64,000 nt of DNA, taken from NCBI GenBank assembly GCA_934047225.1, contig OW203986.1, positions 24,245,221 through 24,309,220 of the forward strand. Direction: 5' to 3'. Position numbers and translations under genes: made by a program. Source of the stretch: Ypsolopha sequella. Taxonomy: Eukaryota > Arthropoda > Insecta > Lepidoptera > Ypsolophidae. Below are positions 1 to 12,800 of this stretch, one piece after another; the stretch's first letter is position 1, and every line of letters begins with the position of its first letter. The notes beneath the pieces are model-generated. The model was given only the letters and a program-made list of their open reading frames with translations, ran no database searches and was not told the DNA's origin.

Positions 1-440
1 ATGATAGTCTATTAAAGTATTCCAATATAGTATTATTCGGTTACCGTTCACCGCATTAATTTCCCCCACTCCCCTACTTCTGGAAAGTATTGCCTCATAC
101 AAAAATCAAGTGCCAATTCTTCCGAGCGAGGGAGAGAAACACGTCTAGTTCATTTAATGAGTGTAATAATCACAGTCATCAGTTTCAGAACACCACCAAG
201 AGGCTTCTGTTTACCTATAACCTTTCCTTCCCCCTAACCTAATGGCATTTAATTACATTACAATACTATACCTACCTACGTATGTGGGATGTGCCAAATT
301 TATCGTCCTGGCAAAGGATTCCTTAAATTATTCAGTTACAGGGGACCTCGTGTGACCTGATTACCGAATAATTGTCTTGGTTTGTAAATCAAGTGGGTGA
401 ACGCATTTAATTCCTGAGATAATACAACTTTGTTTTAAGA
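1..440. other. AT-rich DNA, no feature seen
   Basis: No exon, repeat arm or RNA gene could be supported here. It is probably intron or intergenic DNA. Confidence 0.5.
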
Positions 441-1225
441 AGCGGTAGCTCAGTCAATCAGACTCGCAATCTTGAAACCCGGGGTCAAATCCTGCAGGTA
501 TATATCGCAGCGCAGGATATTCAGAAAAAACGGATCAACGCGAAAATCCTAGGATGATTGCAAAGGTCCAAATAATTGGAAACTAGGAAGGAACTTCGTA
601 TTATACCATCCTAGATAGTTACTTTTCAATAAAAAGTCAAAAATTATCAACGATGACGAGCGAGGCGAGGAGCTTGTTATGTTTACATTTAATAAATTTG
701 GAGAGCCAAACGAAGTGAGGCGACGACACCCCTTTAGTTTTTCTAATTACCCGGCCTTTTGCAAATTCCTAGAATTTTCGCGATGATCCGTTTTTTTTGG
801 TATCCTAAGACATATCTACATGTCGTGGGCATATCGTAGAATTGGGCAGCGTTAAGTATAAAATCGGAAAGATTTCACCAAAAGTCAAAAATGACTAGCG
901 GAGCAAAGAGGAGCGTGTTGTGTTAGGTTTACATGTAAATACATTTGGGAAGCCGAGCGGAGCGGAGCGAGATTTTAAGTTTTAAGGCAGATAATGATAT
1001 GCCCAATTCTACGATGTGCAGATGACCTGCTCTCGGTGAAAGAAAACAGTGTCAGAGAAACCGCATGCCCTAAATAGCGTGTATTTTTGCGAAGTGCGGG
1101 CGCACCCTCTTTCACGTTAGGAAATCGTCGGAGATACGATTGTTCTAGTAACAGATCCCACTTGGAATCACATCTGACAACCCCCTCGGGGATATCTTGT
1201 CGTGGCGATATATGTATGTAATTTG
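441..1225 (+). repeat. tRNA-derived SINE split by two inverted-repeat inserts
   Basis: 441-500 is a tRNA-like head (agcggtagctcagt, with a B-box-like ggtcaaatcc). The matching SINE body resumes near 1038 and runs to 1225 with the typical gggcgcaccc and ctcggggat blocks. Between them lie two small inverted-repeat elements: about 520-802 (ends aaaaaacggatc / gatccgtttttt) and about 812-1020 (cgtagaattgggc / gcccaattctacg). The compared SINE copies at 40693 and 31085 are continuous across this point. Confidence 0.6.
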
Positions 1226-2765
1226 CAGGCAGACCACCAGTACGCGAGACAATGTAATCAGCTAATAACCAATGTAAACAACATATAAAAACATCGGCAG
1301 GCGACTAATTAATTCTGATGGGACGACCAATTCAATTAATTGACAGATAACCGGTGCAAGTGTGAGATATTCACCATATCAATGCACGGTTTTATTTTTA
1401 AAACTTGCCTCATCCTCACAATAAAAACGGGTTGACATTCTAAAGCACTTCAATGAAAAAGTTTTAAAGTTACAAGACCGCCACTGAAGTAGCCTTGAAA
1501 AGGTTTTCTCTACTCTTCAAAGTCGCGTTTTCAGTGTGCTTCTTATTCATGCTTACTGAAATTATAGTAAAGTAAGACAGAGAAAAATTTGCAGATATGG
1601 TAATTCCGACAACAAAATGCGAGGAGTTTTTTTTTATAGATCCTAATAAAAATTAATGCTTGTGATTGTTGGCACTTGGTGGAACTTACGAAACATTGTT
1701 GTTTAACCCTTAACTACCTACCCCCTATTTTTGTCACATAACCACCTACCTGCGGTCATAGAGACCGCTTATTAAATGTCAAAAACCTTAGTAACTAGTT
1801 AAAGCAAACTTAATTGTAAGTTGAATATGAGGTAAAAACCCATGAGATTTACATATAGGAAATGCCGCCGACCTTTTTTTGATTACCTGCAGAGGATTCG
1901 CGCACGTATACACCTGACGAGTGCTTGCAAATTGTTGCAAGGGATCGACGAAAAGGTACATAGACGCACGGTACATATGTATATGGCTTACGTTGGCCAA
2001 ATAAATTGAAAAACAAAACAAGTGAATTTAAATCACAAAGACCCTAATAGATTTACCAAAACAAAAAAAAATGTTCGAACACACATACGCGACAAACCAA
2101 AACACTTAATTTGGAAGTCGTTTAAAAAAGCGGAAATTTTATTATTCTGTGTTGAAACGACATATTCCAAATTCACAGCGGTGTAAATGAGATAATCGTG
2201 TTCTTCTCTACTTCTGCTTCGGATGTTCAAAATAACCTGTGAGCCATTCTCGGTGATGGATGGATGGATGCTCAGTTTTTGTCCGCTCCAGCGCGGGGCT
2301 AATCCCGCCGAATCCCACAGAATTAGTTTGACAGTCGGGATCTTTTCCTGATTTTTTGCGGCACAAATCCACAGATGTTTAGTAGTGTGTTCTACCCTTA
2401 ATTAAGTGCAGCGACACGGAAACTTTGGCTATCCATCTTTTAGAACTGTCTAATTAACTGTTTACTTGAAATTTGTGCCTTTTTTAGGGTTCCACAAAAA
2501 CTAAATCCCGGTGTCTGTATGTAGCGAAGCCTTGCTGTCTGTCAGTTCTTCCGTCCGTTTGCAGCAAAATCGGAAATAATTATCTAAAAGACATAAAGAC
2601 TTCAGGAGAGACTTCGATGAAAAATTAACAACACTTTGATGACGTCGCATTTTACAATGAAAAGATTCCAAAATATGGTAAAGTGAATATTTACATTTAC
2701 ACACATTTTTATGGAATTACTAACATTCACAAGAACCGGTACTTTTCTAATACAACGTAAAGAAA
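1226..2765. other. AT-rich DNA, mostly unassigned
   Basis: No gene is seen. 1663-1700 shares gtgattgttggcacttggtgg with 21610, marking a dispersed repeat. A short gatggatggatgg run lies at 2256-2268. Confidence 0.45.
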
Positions 2766-2794
2766 TATAAACAAAACAATGGAGTGTTTAATAA

Positions 2795-3553
2795 TAGGTC
2801 TTTACATGTGAAATTGCCGAAATTTTCGTACAGATTCATGAGTTCATAATTCCTGTAATGCGATAGCTATTTCAAATATTTGTTTATTGTTTGAAAGTTG
2901 ATTTCAAGGTTTGACATCTACGTGTTAAATTTTGTTTTTATTTTCAGTTTGATTATAAATAAAAAATAAATAAAATAAAATTCCTTTATTTCAGAGACAA
3001 GCCCTATATTGTGTTAGTAACAGATTAGAAACTTATTTATTCAATAAAAATAAATCGTAACAAACAGTTCGTCCTAAATGCCATCCATTTCTATGATAAG
3101 ATTCGTAATGATTTTTTACAGCTGACACTTTTCAAATATTAAAATTAATGTTGCTTTAAGCTTAATGTTGTCCCATTCATACACATAAGAAATTACATAA
3201 TTTGGATTTGTCATTCCTAAAAAAATGCTAAAATGTTAGTATGTACTGAAAATTGAGTCGTGTAACAGAAAGGTATAACCATATTTGAAGAGCTTATTCA
3301 GTCAATATTATAGAACAACTTTTACTATGGAACAAATCCTGTATCTCGAAAAAAAAATTACTGTTTCATAGAAAAATGTAATGCCGCTCAGCCGAAATAA
3401 TATATATGCAAGGGAAGATATTTTTTTGACATTTCAGGCTTAGCTGCATAGTAAAAGTTGTTCTATACCATTGACTGAATAAGCTCTTCAAATAATTGGT
3501 AACACCTTTCTGTTACACTTTGTAGAATACGGCAATTTCACATGTAAAGCCTA
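2795..3553. mobile_element. Short TIR element flanked by perfect 28-bp direct repeats
   Basis: The ends are inverted copies (TAGGTCTTTACATGTG at the left, CACATGTAAAGCCTA at the right, both continuing into an inverted AATTGCCG). Inside, 3255-3525 is a second inverted repeat centred near 3390 (gaagagcttattcagtcaat / attgactgaataagctcttc). An identical 28-base sequence flanks the element at 2766-2793 and 3555-3582. No coding frame is present. Confidence 0.65.
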
Positions 3554-3582
3554 GTATAAACAAAACAATGGAGTGTTTAATA

Positions 3583-4046
3583 TAAGAGTAGTCGTTATAA
3601 CAATAAACTTGCTCTGTTTACTATCGGACCGTACTTTTATAGACTTTATACACACACACGGTATGTACACAGTCGCCCGACAACAGATTTATACACTGCC
3701 TTATACACAAAGCACCTGTCACTGAATTATTATCGCGAATACGTAAACATTTATCGCTAGAATAATACAGCCCGTTTATTAAAGTAGAAACATGGAGCTT
3801 ATCAAAACAAACTGGGGCATATTAATTGTTATGTTTATACAGGACCGACGACGGGCGAAATACTTGCGAAATGATACACCCTGGCGTCAAATATACCCAC
3901 GTGTGGAATGCTCGCGAGGAAATTAACTTTGACAGAGTTATGTGCTCAGAACCGATGCAATGAACATGTTTACATTGAATTAATTCAGTGAAGAGAACGA
4001 GACAATACAGACGGCTGACTCAGAAGACATCACGAGCGGAAGAAAA
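3583..4046. other. Unassigned DNA
   Basis: No gene or repeat arm was recognised between the 2795 element and the 4047 repeat. Confidence 0.4.
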
Positions 4047-4858
4047 CAAAAAACCGGCCAAGTGCGAGTCAGACTCGCGTAGCTAGGGTTCCGTATTGTG
4101 GATGATAAATTATTTTGTCATTTTTTTTTTGTGAATTTCTCAACCGCTTTATTTTTCCTGTAATCTTTACGTAAACACATATTACCACAGGTTTTTTTCA
4201 TATTTTTCGGTCCATCAGTTTTGGAGATAAGGGGGGGACATACATGTTTTCAAGGTTTTTCAAGGATTTTTCGAAATATATGCAATTAAATGTAGCCAAA
4301 CTATATATTTTAAATCAGCTTTTTAATACCTACAATTTGATACCAATATTGTATTTTTTATTTTTTTTGTTTATTTACTTTTTTTATATATATTTCTCAT
4401 TTGTGCTCAACTTTTTTTAAATCGCTATAGTTTTCCTGTAATTGGCCAGTTATGATATATGATTGGCTAGTATAATTTTCAGTCTACCAGTTTCGGAGAT
4501 AAGGGGGGGGGGGGACATACATACTTTTGTGGTTTTTTAAAGATTTCTCGAAACCAGTGCCAGTAAATATAGTGAAAGTATATATTTTTACAGTCAGCTT
4601 TTTAATATCTACAATTTGATACCCATATTGTATTTTTATTTTAGGATAATATTTTTTATTTTCCTCACTTTTGTTTTGAAAATATTTTGAACAATTTCAA
4701 ATTTTTCATATTTTTTTACACCTTGTTATGTGGGCAAATCAATGTTATTTTTGTGCTAAATATCATGTTATGAGCCTGTGTCATACGGACGGACGGACGG
4801 ACAACGGAGTCTCACCATAAAGGTTCCTTTTGTACCTTTTACTACGGAACCCTAAAAA
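4047..4858 (+). mobile_element. Lepidopteran GGCCAAGTGCGAGTC...GGGTTCCGTA-type repeat, copy 1
   Basis: Starts aaaccggccaagtgcgagtc, then gggttccgta, and ends tacggaaccctaaaaa after an (acgg)n tract. This family occurs five more times here (24830, 30002, 33186, 52629, plus fragments). It is non-coding, and the tggagataagggggg unit occurs twice inside. Confidence 0.75.
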
Positions 4859-4861
4859 CAC

Positions 4862-5068
4862 CATCGTCTAGATATTTAATTCGACGGGATATCAGAGATG
4901 TTTCTGATCCAACACTCGTTCACCAACGATTTTAACGTCCCAACAATGTAATAGGGAATCCATCGCCATATTTTCGCGCACAAAGTGTTTTCATTCACCG
5001 TCAGTAGGATATGAACCCGGGTCACAAGGTTGAGAGACCGGCGTTCTATCGACTGAGACGCGGAAAAA
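4862..5068 (-). repeat. tRNA-derived SINE, antisense
   Basis: On the minus strand the head reads gtctcagtcgatagaacgcc with the B box gggttcatatcc, followed by a body matching the SINE at 40693 (acgttgggacgttaaaatcg-type block). It abuts the preceding repeat. Confidence 0.6.
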
Positions 5069-6387
5069 CAAAGACTTGCGATTGAATTTCTTGGTACACC
5101 ACCGGTGCAGGGATATCTTATCGCCTTTCGCGGTAACTGCCTGACACGGACAGATTGCGGGCAGCAAATAACTGGGTGCCACTGAGTAGAGTATGATGGT
5201 GAGCAGTGCCGGCTTCGTACTATGAACCAGGAGGGCCCTCGTCGAAGGGACCCCTCGCTAACCGGGCTAAAAGGGTTCGAATACCGGTTCAGAGCTCCTC
5301 ACATATACTGGGATTTTTAAACTCCGTTTCTAGGTTTTTTTTTTCCACGGCAGGTGGTCAAAGTTGAACTTAATGTTTTGCTGATAATTTAAATTGAGAT
5401 GAATCCAGTATTTTTCAGCATTTTACATCAGTTATTGACAAAATAACTCTTCTGAAATCTTAATTTACTATTCTTGACTCCATACACATAAAAAAAAAAC
5501 TTCGCGAGCTTCCCAGGTTAACTACTAATGTTAAAAAAAGTAAAAATTCACAAAAATCACTAATTTACCAATAACTTGAAAACCGTGCAACTTTTACTGG
5601 GGTCATGTTAGGCTGGTTCGGTGCCTCTTAAGCTGGCCTACCTCCAGTGTCACGTGGCGTGCCACTTATGGGACACCCTGTAGATTTACTTTTCTTTCTG
5701 CGTTTCTATACTGAAATTATATAATGTTAATTTAAATCTCCTCGCGATGGATAAACCGTCAAGTATTCAAATAAAGAAATTAATTTCAATCATAAATTTA
5801 ATAATAAATAGAGTTTCATTTATCAATAATAGCATAACTTCAGTTTTAAATTTAGAATTTTAAATTGAAACGTTCTTCAATTTGAAAGTTCCATGAAAAT
5901 AAAAAGCTGTAACGATAACAGATAAATTAATTTTAATGAAAATAAAAAACTTGGTTGCGTTTTTATTAATAATCAAAATGAGATACTTTTTAGGGGGCCC
6001 CAAACAGGATCCAGGGGTACTCCAAGGACTAAAAACGGCCCTGTAGTGGATACTGGATAGAGCGGGATCGTGGTCGCCCGCGGACCGCAACCACCTCGCC
6101 ACGACCCACCATAGCCTCGAGAAACCGCCGTAATCCTCACTTTGCCAACCAAATTGCCATCATCCACCGTGGCTTAGCAAACACGGGCCCACAACTTGAA
6201 ACTTAAGTCGAACCCATTTCACTCAACAAGAATGTCCCATCACACGGCCAAGTTGCAAGTTTCCAACAAATTCGACAAAAAATCTGTTCACGGAGCCTAG
6301 CGACAGCCGTGACGTGTTTGTAAATATCTGTGGGATTATAGTTTAAATATACTATATACTACCCCGAACGTGACATTAGTTTGTGTG
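5069..6387. other. Mostly unassigned DNA with one dispersed repeat
   Basis: 5694-5775 (ctgcgtttctatactg...gatggataaa) is an inverted relative of 10672-10762 and 46292-46432. 5973-6167 is GC-rich, with open frames on the minus strand that match nothing I recognise. No gene is supported. Confidence 0.4.
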
Positions 6388-6393
6388 TTGTAT

Positions 6394-6846
6394 CTAGGGT
6401 TCCCAACCCTCCCGGAATGCCCGGGAGACTCCGGGAATATTATTCAACCTCCCGAGCTCCCGGGATGCAATGAATTCTCTGATTTTTTTAAATAAATAAC
6501 TGTCATTAACGAAATAGACGAAATAATGACGAAATAAATTTCGATTTTTCATATCAAATATGAATGATGCTTCTACGAAACAAAGCAAATTAAAAATAAC
6601 AAATACCTATTATTTACTTTTATTCAATTGTCCACCGATTCGTTCTGCCAGCGGGTCTACCGCGTAATTCTCATTTTCATCAACATCAACTTGAGATTGA
6701 AATTTGACGTGCGTGCGACGACGCCCGCCTAACATGCCATCTCTTTTGCACGCGTTGAATTTCGCATGCATTTGCTTGAAGTTGATACAAATGAGAATTA
6801 CGCGGTAGAGCCCCAGGTTGGTTCTTTCGAGAGTTGGCAACCCTAG
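6394..6846. mobile_element. CTAGGGTT-ended element with 6-bp target duplication
   Basis: The ends are CTAGGGTTCCCAACC and GGCAACCCTAG, flanked on both sides by TTGTAT (6388-6393, 6847-6852). It is non-coding and hosts the 154-bp MITE at 6656-6809. It is the same family as 17875-18213. Confidence 0.72.
6656..6809. mobile_element. 154-bp MITE, copy 1
   Basis: The ends are inverted (tctaccgcgtaattctcat / atgagaattacgcggtaga). The copy at 42092-42245 has the same length and is nearly identical, so the family moved recently relative to other repeats here. Confidence 0.75.
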
Positions 6847-6852
6847 TTGTAT

Positions 6853-9800
6853 CGTTAACATTCAATTTTCGAGTCCACACACGTGCAAGTTAGTTGATCA
6901 ATCAAGAATACATGACGACAATTATTATTATTATGATATGAGGGATTCGAAGGGACTCCCTTATCATGAAGATTAAAGATCCTTGGACAGGGGTTATCGC
7001 ACGGTAGCTTACAACGTACCCAAAAATCGATTCCTTATCTCACACAGCAATCCGGTACCGGATTTATTTCCAGTAGTGATATCTTGTGAATGCTTGATAA
7101 GGATAAATAGTCAGTTTTATTATTTAAGAGTTATAAACACAGACTTTCTGTCCACGAAAACTCCCAAAGCTTTTGTTACGAGAAATCAAATAGAAAATGT
7201 TTGCCGAGTGGAGGTGTCCAATGACAAAGCATACGGACACGCTTGTCAAATACCGTGTCCAAATATTACCCGACTGCCACACTGTATTTTGTCGAGGATT
7301 TGTAGTACAAATAGTACAAGTAGTAGGTATTTTGTACCATATTTATACCAACATGGGACGGGAGTCGACACCGTTTACTTTGGAGTCCAGCCTTTGTAGC
7401 TAGATATTAAAAACGCAAGGTGTCTATGGTATACAACGTGTGTATATGTCGATTGTCGGTGGAGGAAGGGAGAATAATATCCACATTTCTGAGCAGAAAA
7501 ATTAAAGTGCAACGCGTTGACGGTGAAAAGAGCAGTTTGTGAAAGCCCTCGACGAGGACCCTTGAAACGAGCGCCAACGCTTGCTGCGTCCTTAGCATTC
7601 TTGTTTACACCTATTTCTTAAAAAATATAGGTTGCTTTTTCAGAGCAGCAGGAGAGCAGGTAAACGAGAAATTCTGAACTAGAATTTCAATTCACTGAAT
7701 CATCCGACTAACATTCCAAAATGTCTGGATAGCTTGATCGACGATACAAATCAATATCGCTAAAAATATGCAAATAAATCAGTAGCAATCGAACGGATCG
7801 CTTGCACAACCTAAAATTATCGAGTTGGCAGCCATTCAGAAAATAATTTCAATCCCGCCGTCCGCCATGATGGAAATCATAAAATTTAAACATCGTCCGT
7901 AAAGTAAACAATGGGCAAAAAGGGCAAAAGAGAAGTGGCACGATGTAAACTGGCATGCCCTCCGGAGCCCCGCTGCGCTGCACCGGGATATTTTTCAACT
8001 CTTATAAAATGAAAATTTGAATAATATCTTATAGCTGCCTGCTCAGTTGCAATGTCTGTTTACTTCAAAACAGCAGTTTATTTTAAACAAAAGCAAAGCT
8101 TGCTCATATCGGCGATCGTTATTAGAAAGTTTACGAGAAATTAATTATACGGTTTTACCACAGTTTCCGTTCGGAGTGTAATATTTCCTGCGGGCCGTGG
8201 CCGGTGACCACAAACTGCATCATCAGCACAATGCAGCAGCGATGCGCTCCACGGCTCCCGTGCTCCGTGACTAATCGCTCCGACACGCCGACTATTGGAT
8301 AACTAGACATGATACCAATTTAACAAGACACCAGGAGATTCTGTAACTTACGACAGGTGCTAGAGTGGCGATGAATTATAAACATTCGAAAAGGAAACGA
8401 ACGCCAAACAGGAATGTAAGAATTGTTCAAATATGCGAGTGACTCCAGTCGAATAGCAATCAAAACGAATTCAATTAATTTCCTAACCATTGTCGCACGA
8501 TAACATCTGTTTTGAATATAAAATACACCAACACGGTACCCGTCCCTTGTTTAAACCACAATAAAAATGAGACCCACACACAACTGACTTCGACAAAAAA
8601 ATAAGCGCATAAAAACTGACTACATGTACGGGGGAAGATCTTAAATTTTGATCTAACGACCCTGAAGGATCCATTATTAATAATAACCGATGTCTAAATA
8701 AAACTTATGTCGTAACGACAGGACATAAAAATATCGAGGAAGATAAAACGAAAGGTTTTTTCCAATACGAGACATTTATTAACACGGCCAGCGATGGGAT
8801 GAGATAAAACAAACATGGCGGAGGCATTGAGTACGTATACATCATAGGTAGTGTGGGCTGTCACAACATCGTCTCATAGCCATAAGGTGCTCCTAGTCGC
8901 CACGAGGAGATTAGTAAAATAGTAAGAATAGTAACACTGCATTCTAACAAGATATGATCAAACATTCGAGGCCTACACACGACATACCTTGTAATTTCTT
9001 TCGTAAAGCTTTCCAAATACCGTAACTTTGACAACATTAACAATTTTGATATTCATCTGCCGATAAAAGAATTCTAATGTACTAAAACTAATCTGATCCA
9101 AAATAACTTGATTACATCTATTAACGTGCGTAGGATCCTCCAGATAATCCAAGAGAAATAAGAAATCTCTCGCAGTCATCATAAAAGCTATTATCTACAA
9201 AAATGCAATTCAAATGCACGTAACTAGCACATTACAGTAATATCGGGCAACAAGGCATTTATGAAGAGAGCAAAACAACAAAAGAACTAGTCGTGATCCC
9301 CATCACCGCTCCATCAACAGGCCAGACCGAGATGGATTGCTTGTATTATCCCAACAAACGTTTTTGGATAACCGACCGATTACGGATCACCTTCAGTCGC
9401 TACAACCTCCACGAGCAAACCGACGTTCCCAATTACCTGGGTAAATAACTGGTAAGAAGAACTCATTATTCTTGAAGCCTCAGTACAAACATTAACAAGA
9501 TATGACCTACCATTTTACAACGATCTGGAAAACCAACACACGCTACGGGCCATCATGGCAACCAGACATCCATTAACAGGTGATTTATGGCAAAAAATCG
9601 TGGGTCCCGTAGGTTGCGGAATAAAATTTTATGGCAGATAAGGGTAACAATGGCTCGTTAAGTGTACGAGCATATTTCTGCGAAGCTCACAGGTTCGTTT
9701 TGTTAGTCTCCACAAGATCCTCAAGAAAATATAGGTACATATAACCCGTCAGCGTCACCCAGATGGAGCAGCTGCCTTATCGAGCCACATTTTTAATTGT

Positions 9801-12800
9801 AAAGTAGATGCTTTAACTATGAAATATGAATGAAGTTAATTGATATTATGAGCCAGAATCAGTGGAAAACAAGGGGGATAAGCCCGTGTCGAAGACGAAG
9901 CCACAACTTCATAATAACGGCGTACGATGTCTATAAATCAGAATTAAGGAGGTAACCGGCTTTCGGCGTCGATTAAAGCCACGGCAGAAAACAAACAGAC
10001 CTCGACCGCAGCCACGCCCTCCTGCCGCTTTTTATAAAAAAAAAACATCTGGGCGAGACTTGTTATTCCTCAGGCTAGCACCCATTACAATTAGACGGGC
10101 CATTTTCGTGTGGAGCTACCGGTTTTCTAAGATAAAGCCCAAACGGCACGACAAACGAACTCTTTGTCCTTTTAATGCCAGTGAAGTCCACGAGTCACGA
10201 CATTCGGTCGGGTCGAAAAATAAAATCTGCCTCAACACCACGCGATGCAAAACCGCGATCAGTTAAACGGTAGCGTTCGAAAATAAACGCAGAAAGACAA
10301 AAATAAAATAAAAGTCAAATGAGCACGAGCTGTACTAAAAGCAAAGAAAACTGCAGATCTAAATGAGCAAGAATAAAACGGTTAGCAAAATTCAGACAAG
10401 ACGGTGAATAAAATACGAGGTAAACTCGTTAATGAGGTAGCAGATAGCGAAATGTACTTGGTCCCTAATGAATTATCTGATGTGTACGACGAAGGTAAAG
10501 TCGACCGAAGCGAGCCTAATGGGAGACCACGGAACCCTAACTCCCTCTAAACTAAACCGCACACTCAAGTTATTCTGTCTAAACTTCAGGACTCCCGTGG
10601 GTGACTAATAACATAAAGTTGATCTCGCATGGAGAAGTTACAGCGTATTTTAAAATACCTAAACTATAATAAAAATAAATTTCTATGTTTGAACACTTAG
10701 CGATTTATCCATCGCAAGGAGATATAAATTAACATTACATCATTGCAGTATAGAAACGCAGAAAGAAAAGTAAATCTGAATGTGAGGAGCTCTGAACCAA
10801 GATTCGAACTCGGGACCTCTCGCTTACCGAATATCTTAAAATATTTTAAGTCATTGCTATGTTGTTGCTGCGTCCACAATCGTGTCGAGAAAGTCTGCTA
10901 AATAAAAACGTAAAGCAAAACGAAGTAAGTAAACATTTCCATTCCATTCGGAATATTCTCGTAAAGATTTTCGAGGTGGAATTGAATTTGCAATGTGCGA
11001 AGAGAAAAAGAAAAGCAAACAGCGCGCCCACACCGAGAATTGCAAGCTTGTGCATTCCTCTTTACTACCTCCCGCGACTAAGGCGCCAGTCAACTTCTTA
11101 GGTAATCCAAAACTATTTTTGGTATATCTTTCCCACAAACACCAACACATTTTCCAGTTACATTCTTCGGTTTCTAAATCCACGCGGATAACAAGACATT
11201 GTATTCAGCAAAGTACCCTATGCAGATATGATCAGTAGTCAGCAAGACAGACGTGCATGCGATGTCGTCGCAACGACAAGATTGTGCGATACTGTACGCA
11301 CAATTAACCTAACGATCTTCAGCTTCCTTCACATTATGACCCGAAGTGACCGGAGCGTACGAGAATTTCGCGGATAATTGCACAATTTTTCTTACCCAGT
11401 CACGTTCCGGATAGAAGATTATGTGGTTGAAATAAAAGCCTCGATTGGAAAAGGCGTTCTAACGATAATAAGATCGCGTCAAGGAAATGACGTGTTGTTG
11501 TGGTACAAACGCTCGTTACAGATTAAAAATCCACATGCGGTCGTAACAAGACGGGTTACGAGCAGTTAAATAAACGCAGCCTTCCATTAATACGATTGCT
11601 TCCCGAACGGTGCTTTAACTGAGCCAGAAATAATTTAACCCGTACTCGACAGCGACGAGGTGGCTGGTTCACGAATCACGAAAATTAATTAAACGGAACT
11701 GACGCTGGATACTTCTTCGAGAAATGGCTTCCATAGCAAGTAATAACGACCTCTGTAGAGTGTACAAATATTAGTCCTCACGCGCCTCCGAACGGATTCT
11801 ACCAATATTTGTACTGTACGGATCCAACAGTGTGCTTCCAGTATTTGACGCAGACTCGAGACTGGGTGTCACGATGTTTGTACAACCGAGACTTCTAAAC
11901 AAAACAAACACAGAGAATGTCTGGACAGAAATACAAAATGTATTCAGAAAACAAATGTCAGAGCCACAACCAACGATAAACGTAAATGTTACCACAATTT
12001 TAACACCAATGCCGAGAAACATGATACTCCGAACGGCGAGACCGGTCCAATAATCGTATTTGTCAGTTGAATTTATGATTCTTATTCAATTTATCCAAAA
12101 GCAACAAAAAATATACAGCATCAGATATCCAAACACTAAATGTGCTTATGTAAATAAAGACACGTTACGTATGGCCGTATGGCACAAGAGGGATCGTTCC
12201 CCGGGGATCGCAGCGACTATTTTATTGATTCTGTTCGTTATCTAGTCGGTTGGTTAGAGCATCACAATATGCCTCGGTCGGATTCCGAATGTAAATTTAG
12301 GGGCATACGGGTCTACCCAGCAGGCCTACGCACCGCGGGAGGCCGGCAAGCGTCGAGGCACCATGACTCGACCCGTCCCTGCACCACGCTGCGAAACATA
12401 CAAATTCGCTTCAAGCCTTGTAAAGGCTCAGACCCCAAATCAATCCACGTCACTTCTAAATGCTTAAGACGTTGTCAGTGAACAGAAAAACTAACAATGT
12501 TTACGAACGGGTACGGCGCGACCACACTGTATGCATACTGCACAAAGCCCACACGTTGAAGTCCACAATATTTTGCCACTCTGCAGGAAATAGATAACCG
12601 TTGCACCATGTAAACTTTTTATCCCGCTGCGTGCTCGCTTCATGGTGGTCCATCGATAAGCGAAATACTGCAAAGAATGTTATCTTGTGCAAAGTGACAT
12701 GTTAATCGCCCCAACTAAAATAACTATTCTCTAATGGACCTCGCATTCTTTTACATAAAACGTTCGAAATGGATTTTCGAAGAACTTTGTCACCGAAATT

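Noticed and set aside
4782..4804. Repeated acgg units resembling a short direct-repeat array
   Set aside because: A known internal tract of the GGGTTCCGTA repeat family, not CRISPR.
6097..6300. Possible minus-strand exon in GC-rich DNA near 6 kb
   Set aside because: No acceptor and donor pair in phase and no motif.
6983..7399. 138-codon plus-strand open frame
   Set aside because: No ATG at its start, no motif, no splice partner, and biased toward chance AT-rich codons.
10783..10830. Antisense tRNA-like text (ccaagattcgaactcgggac)
   Set aside because: Only a short T-arm-like match; no SINE body could be followed.
12179..12481. 100-codon frame in a GC-richer patch
   Set aside because: No splice signals or motif; insufficient to call a gene.
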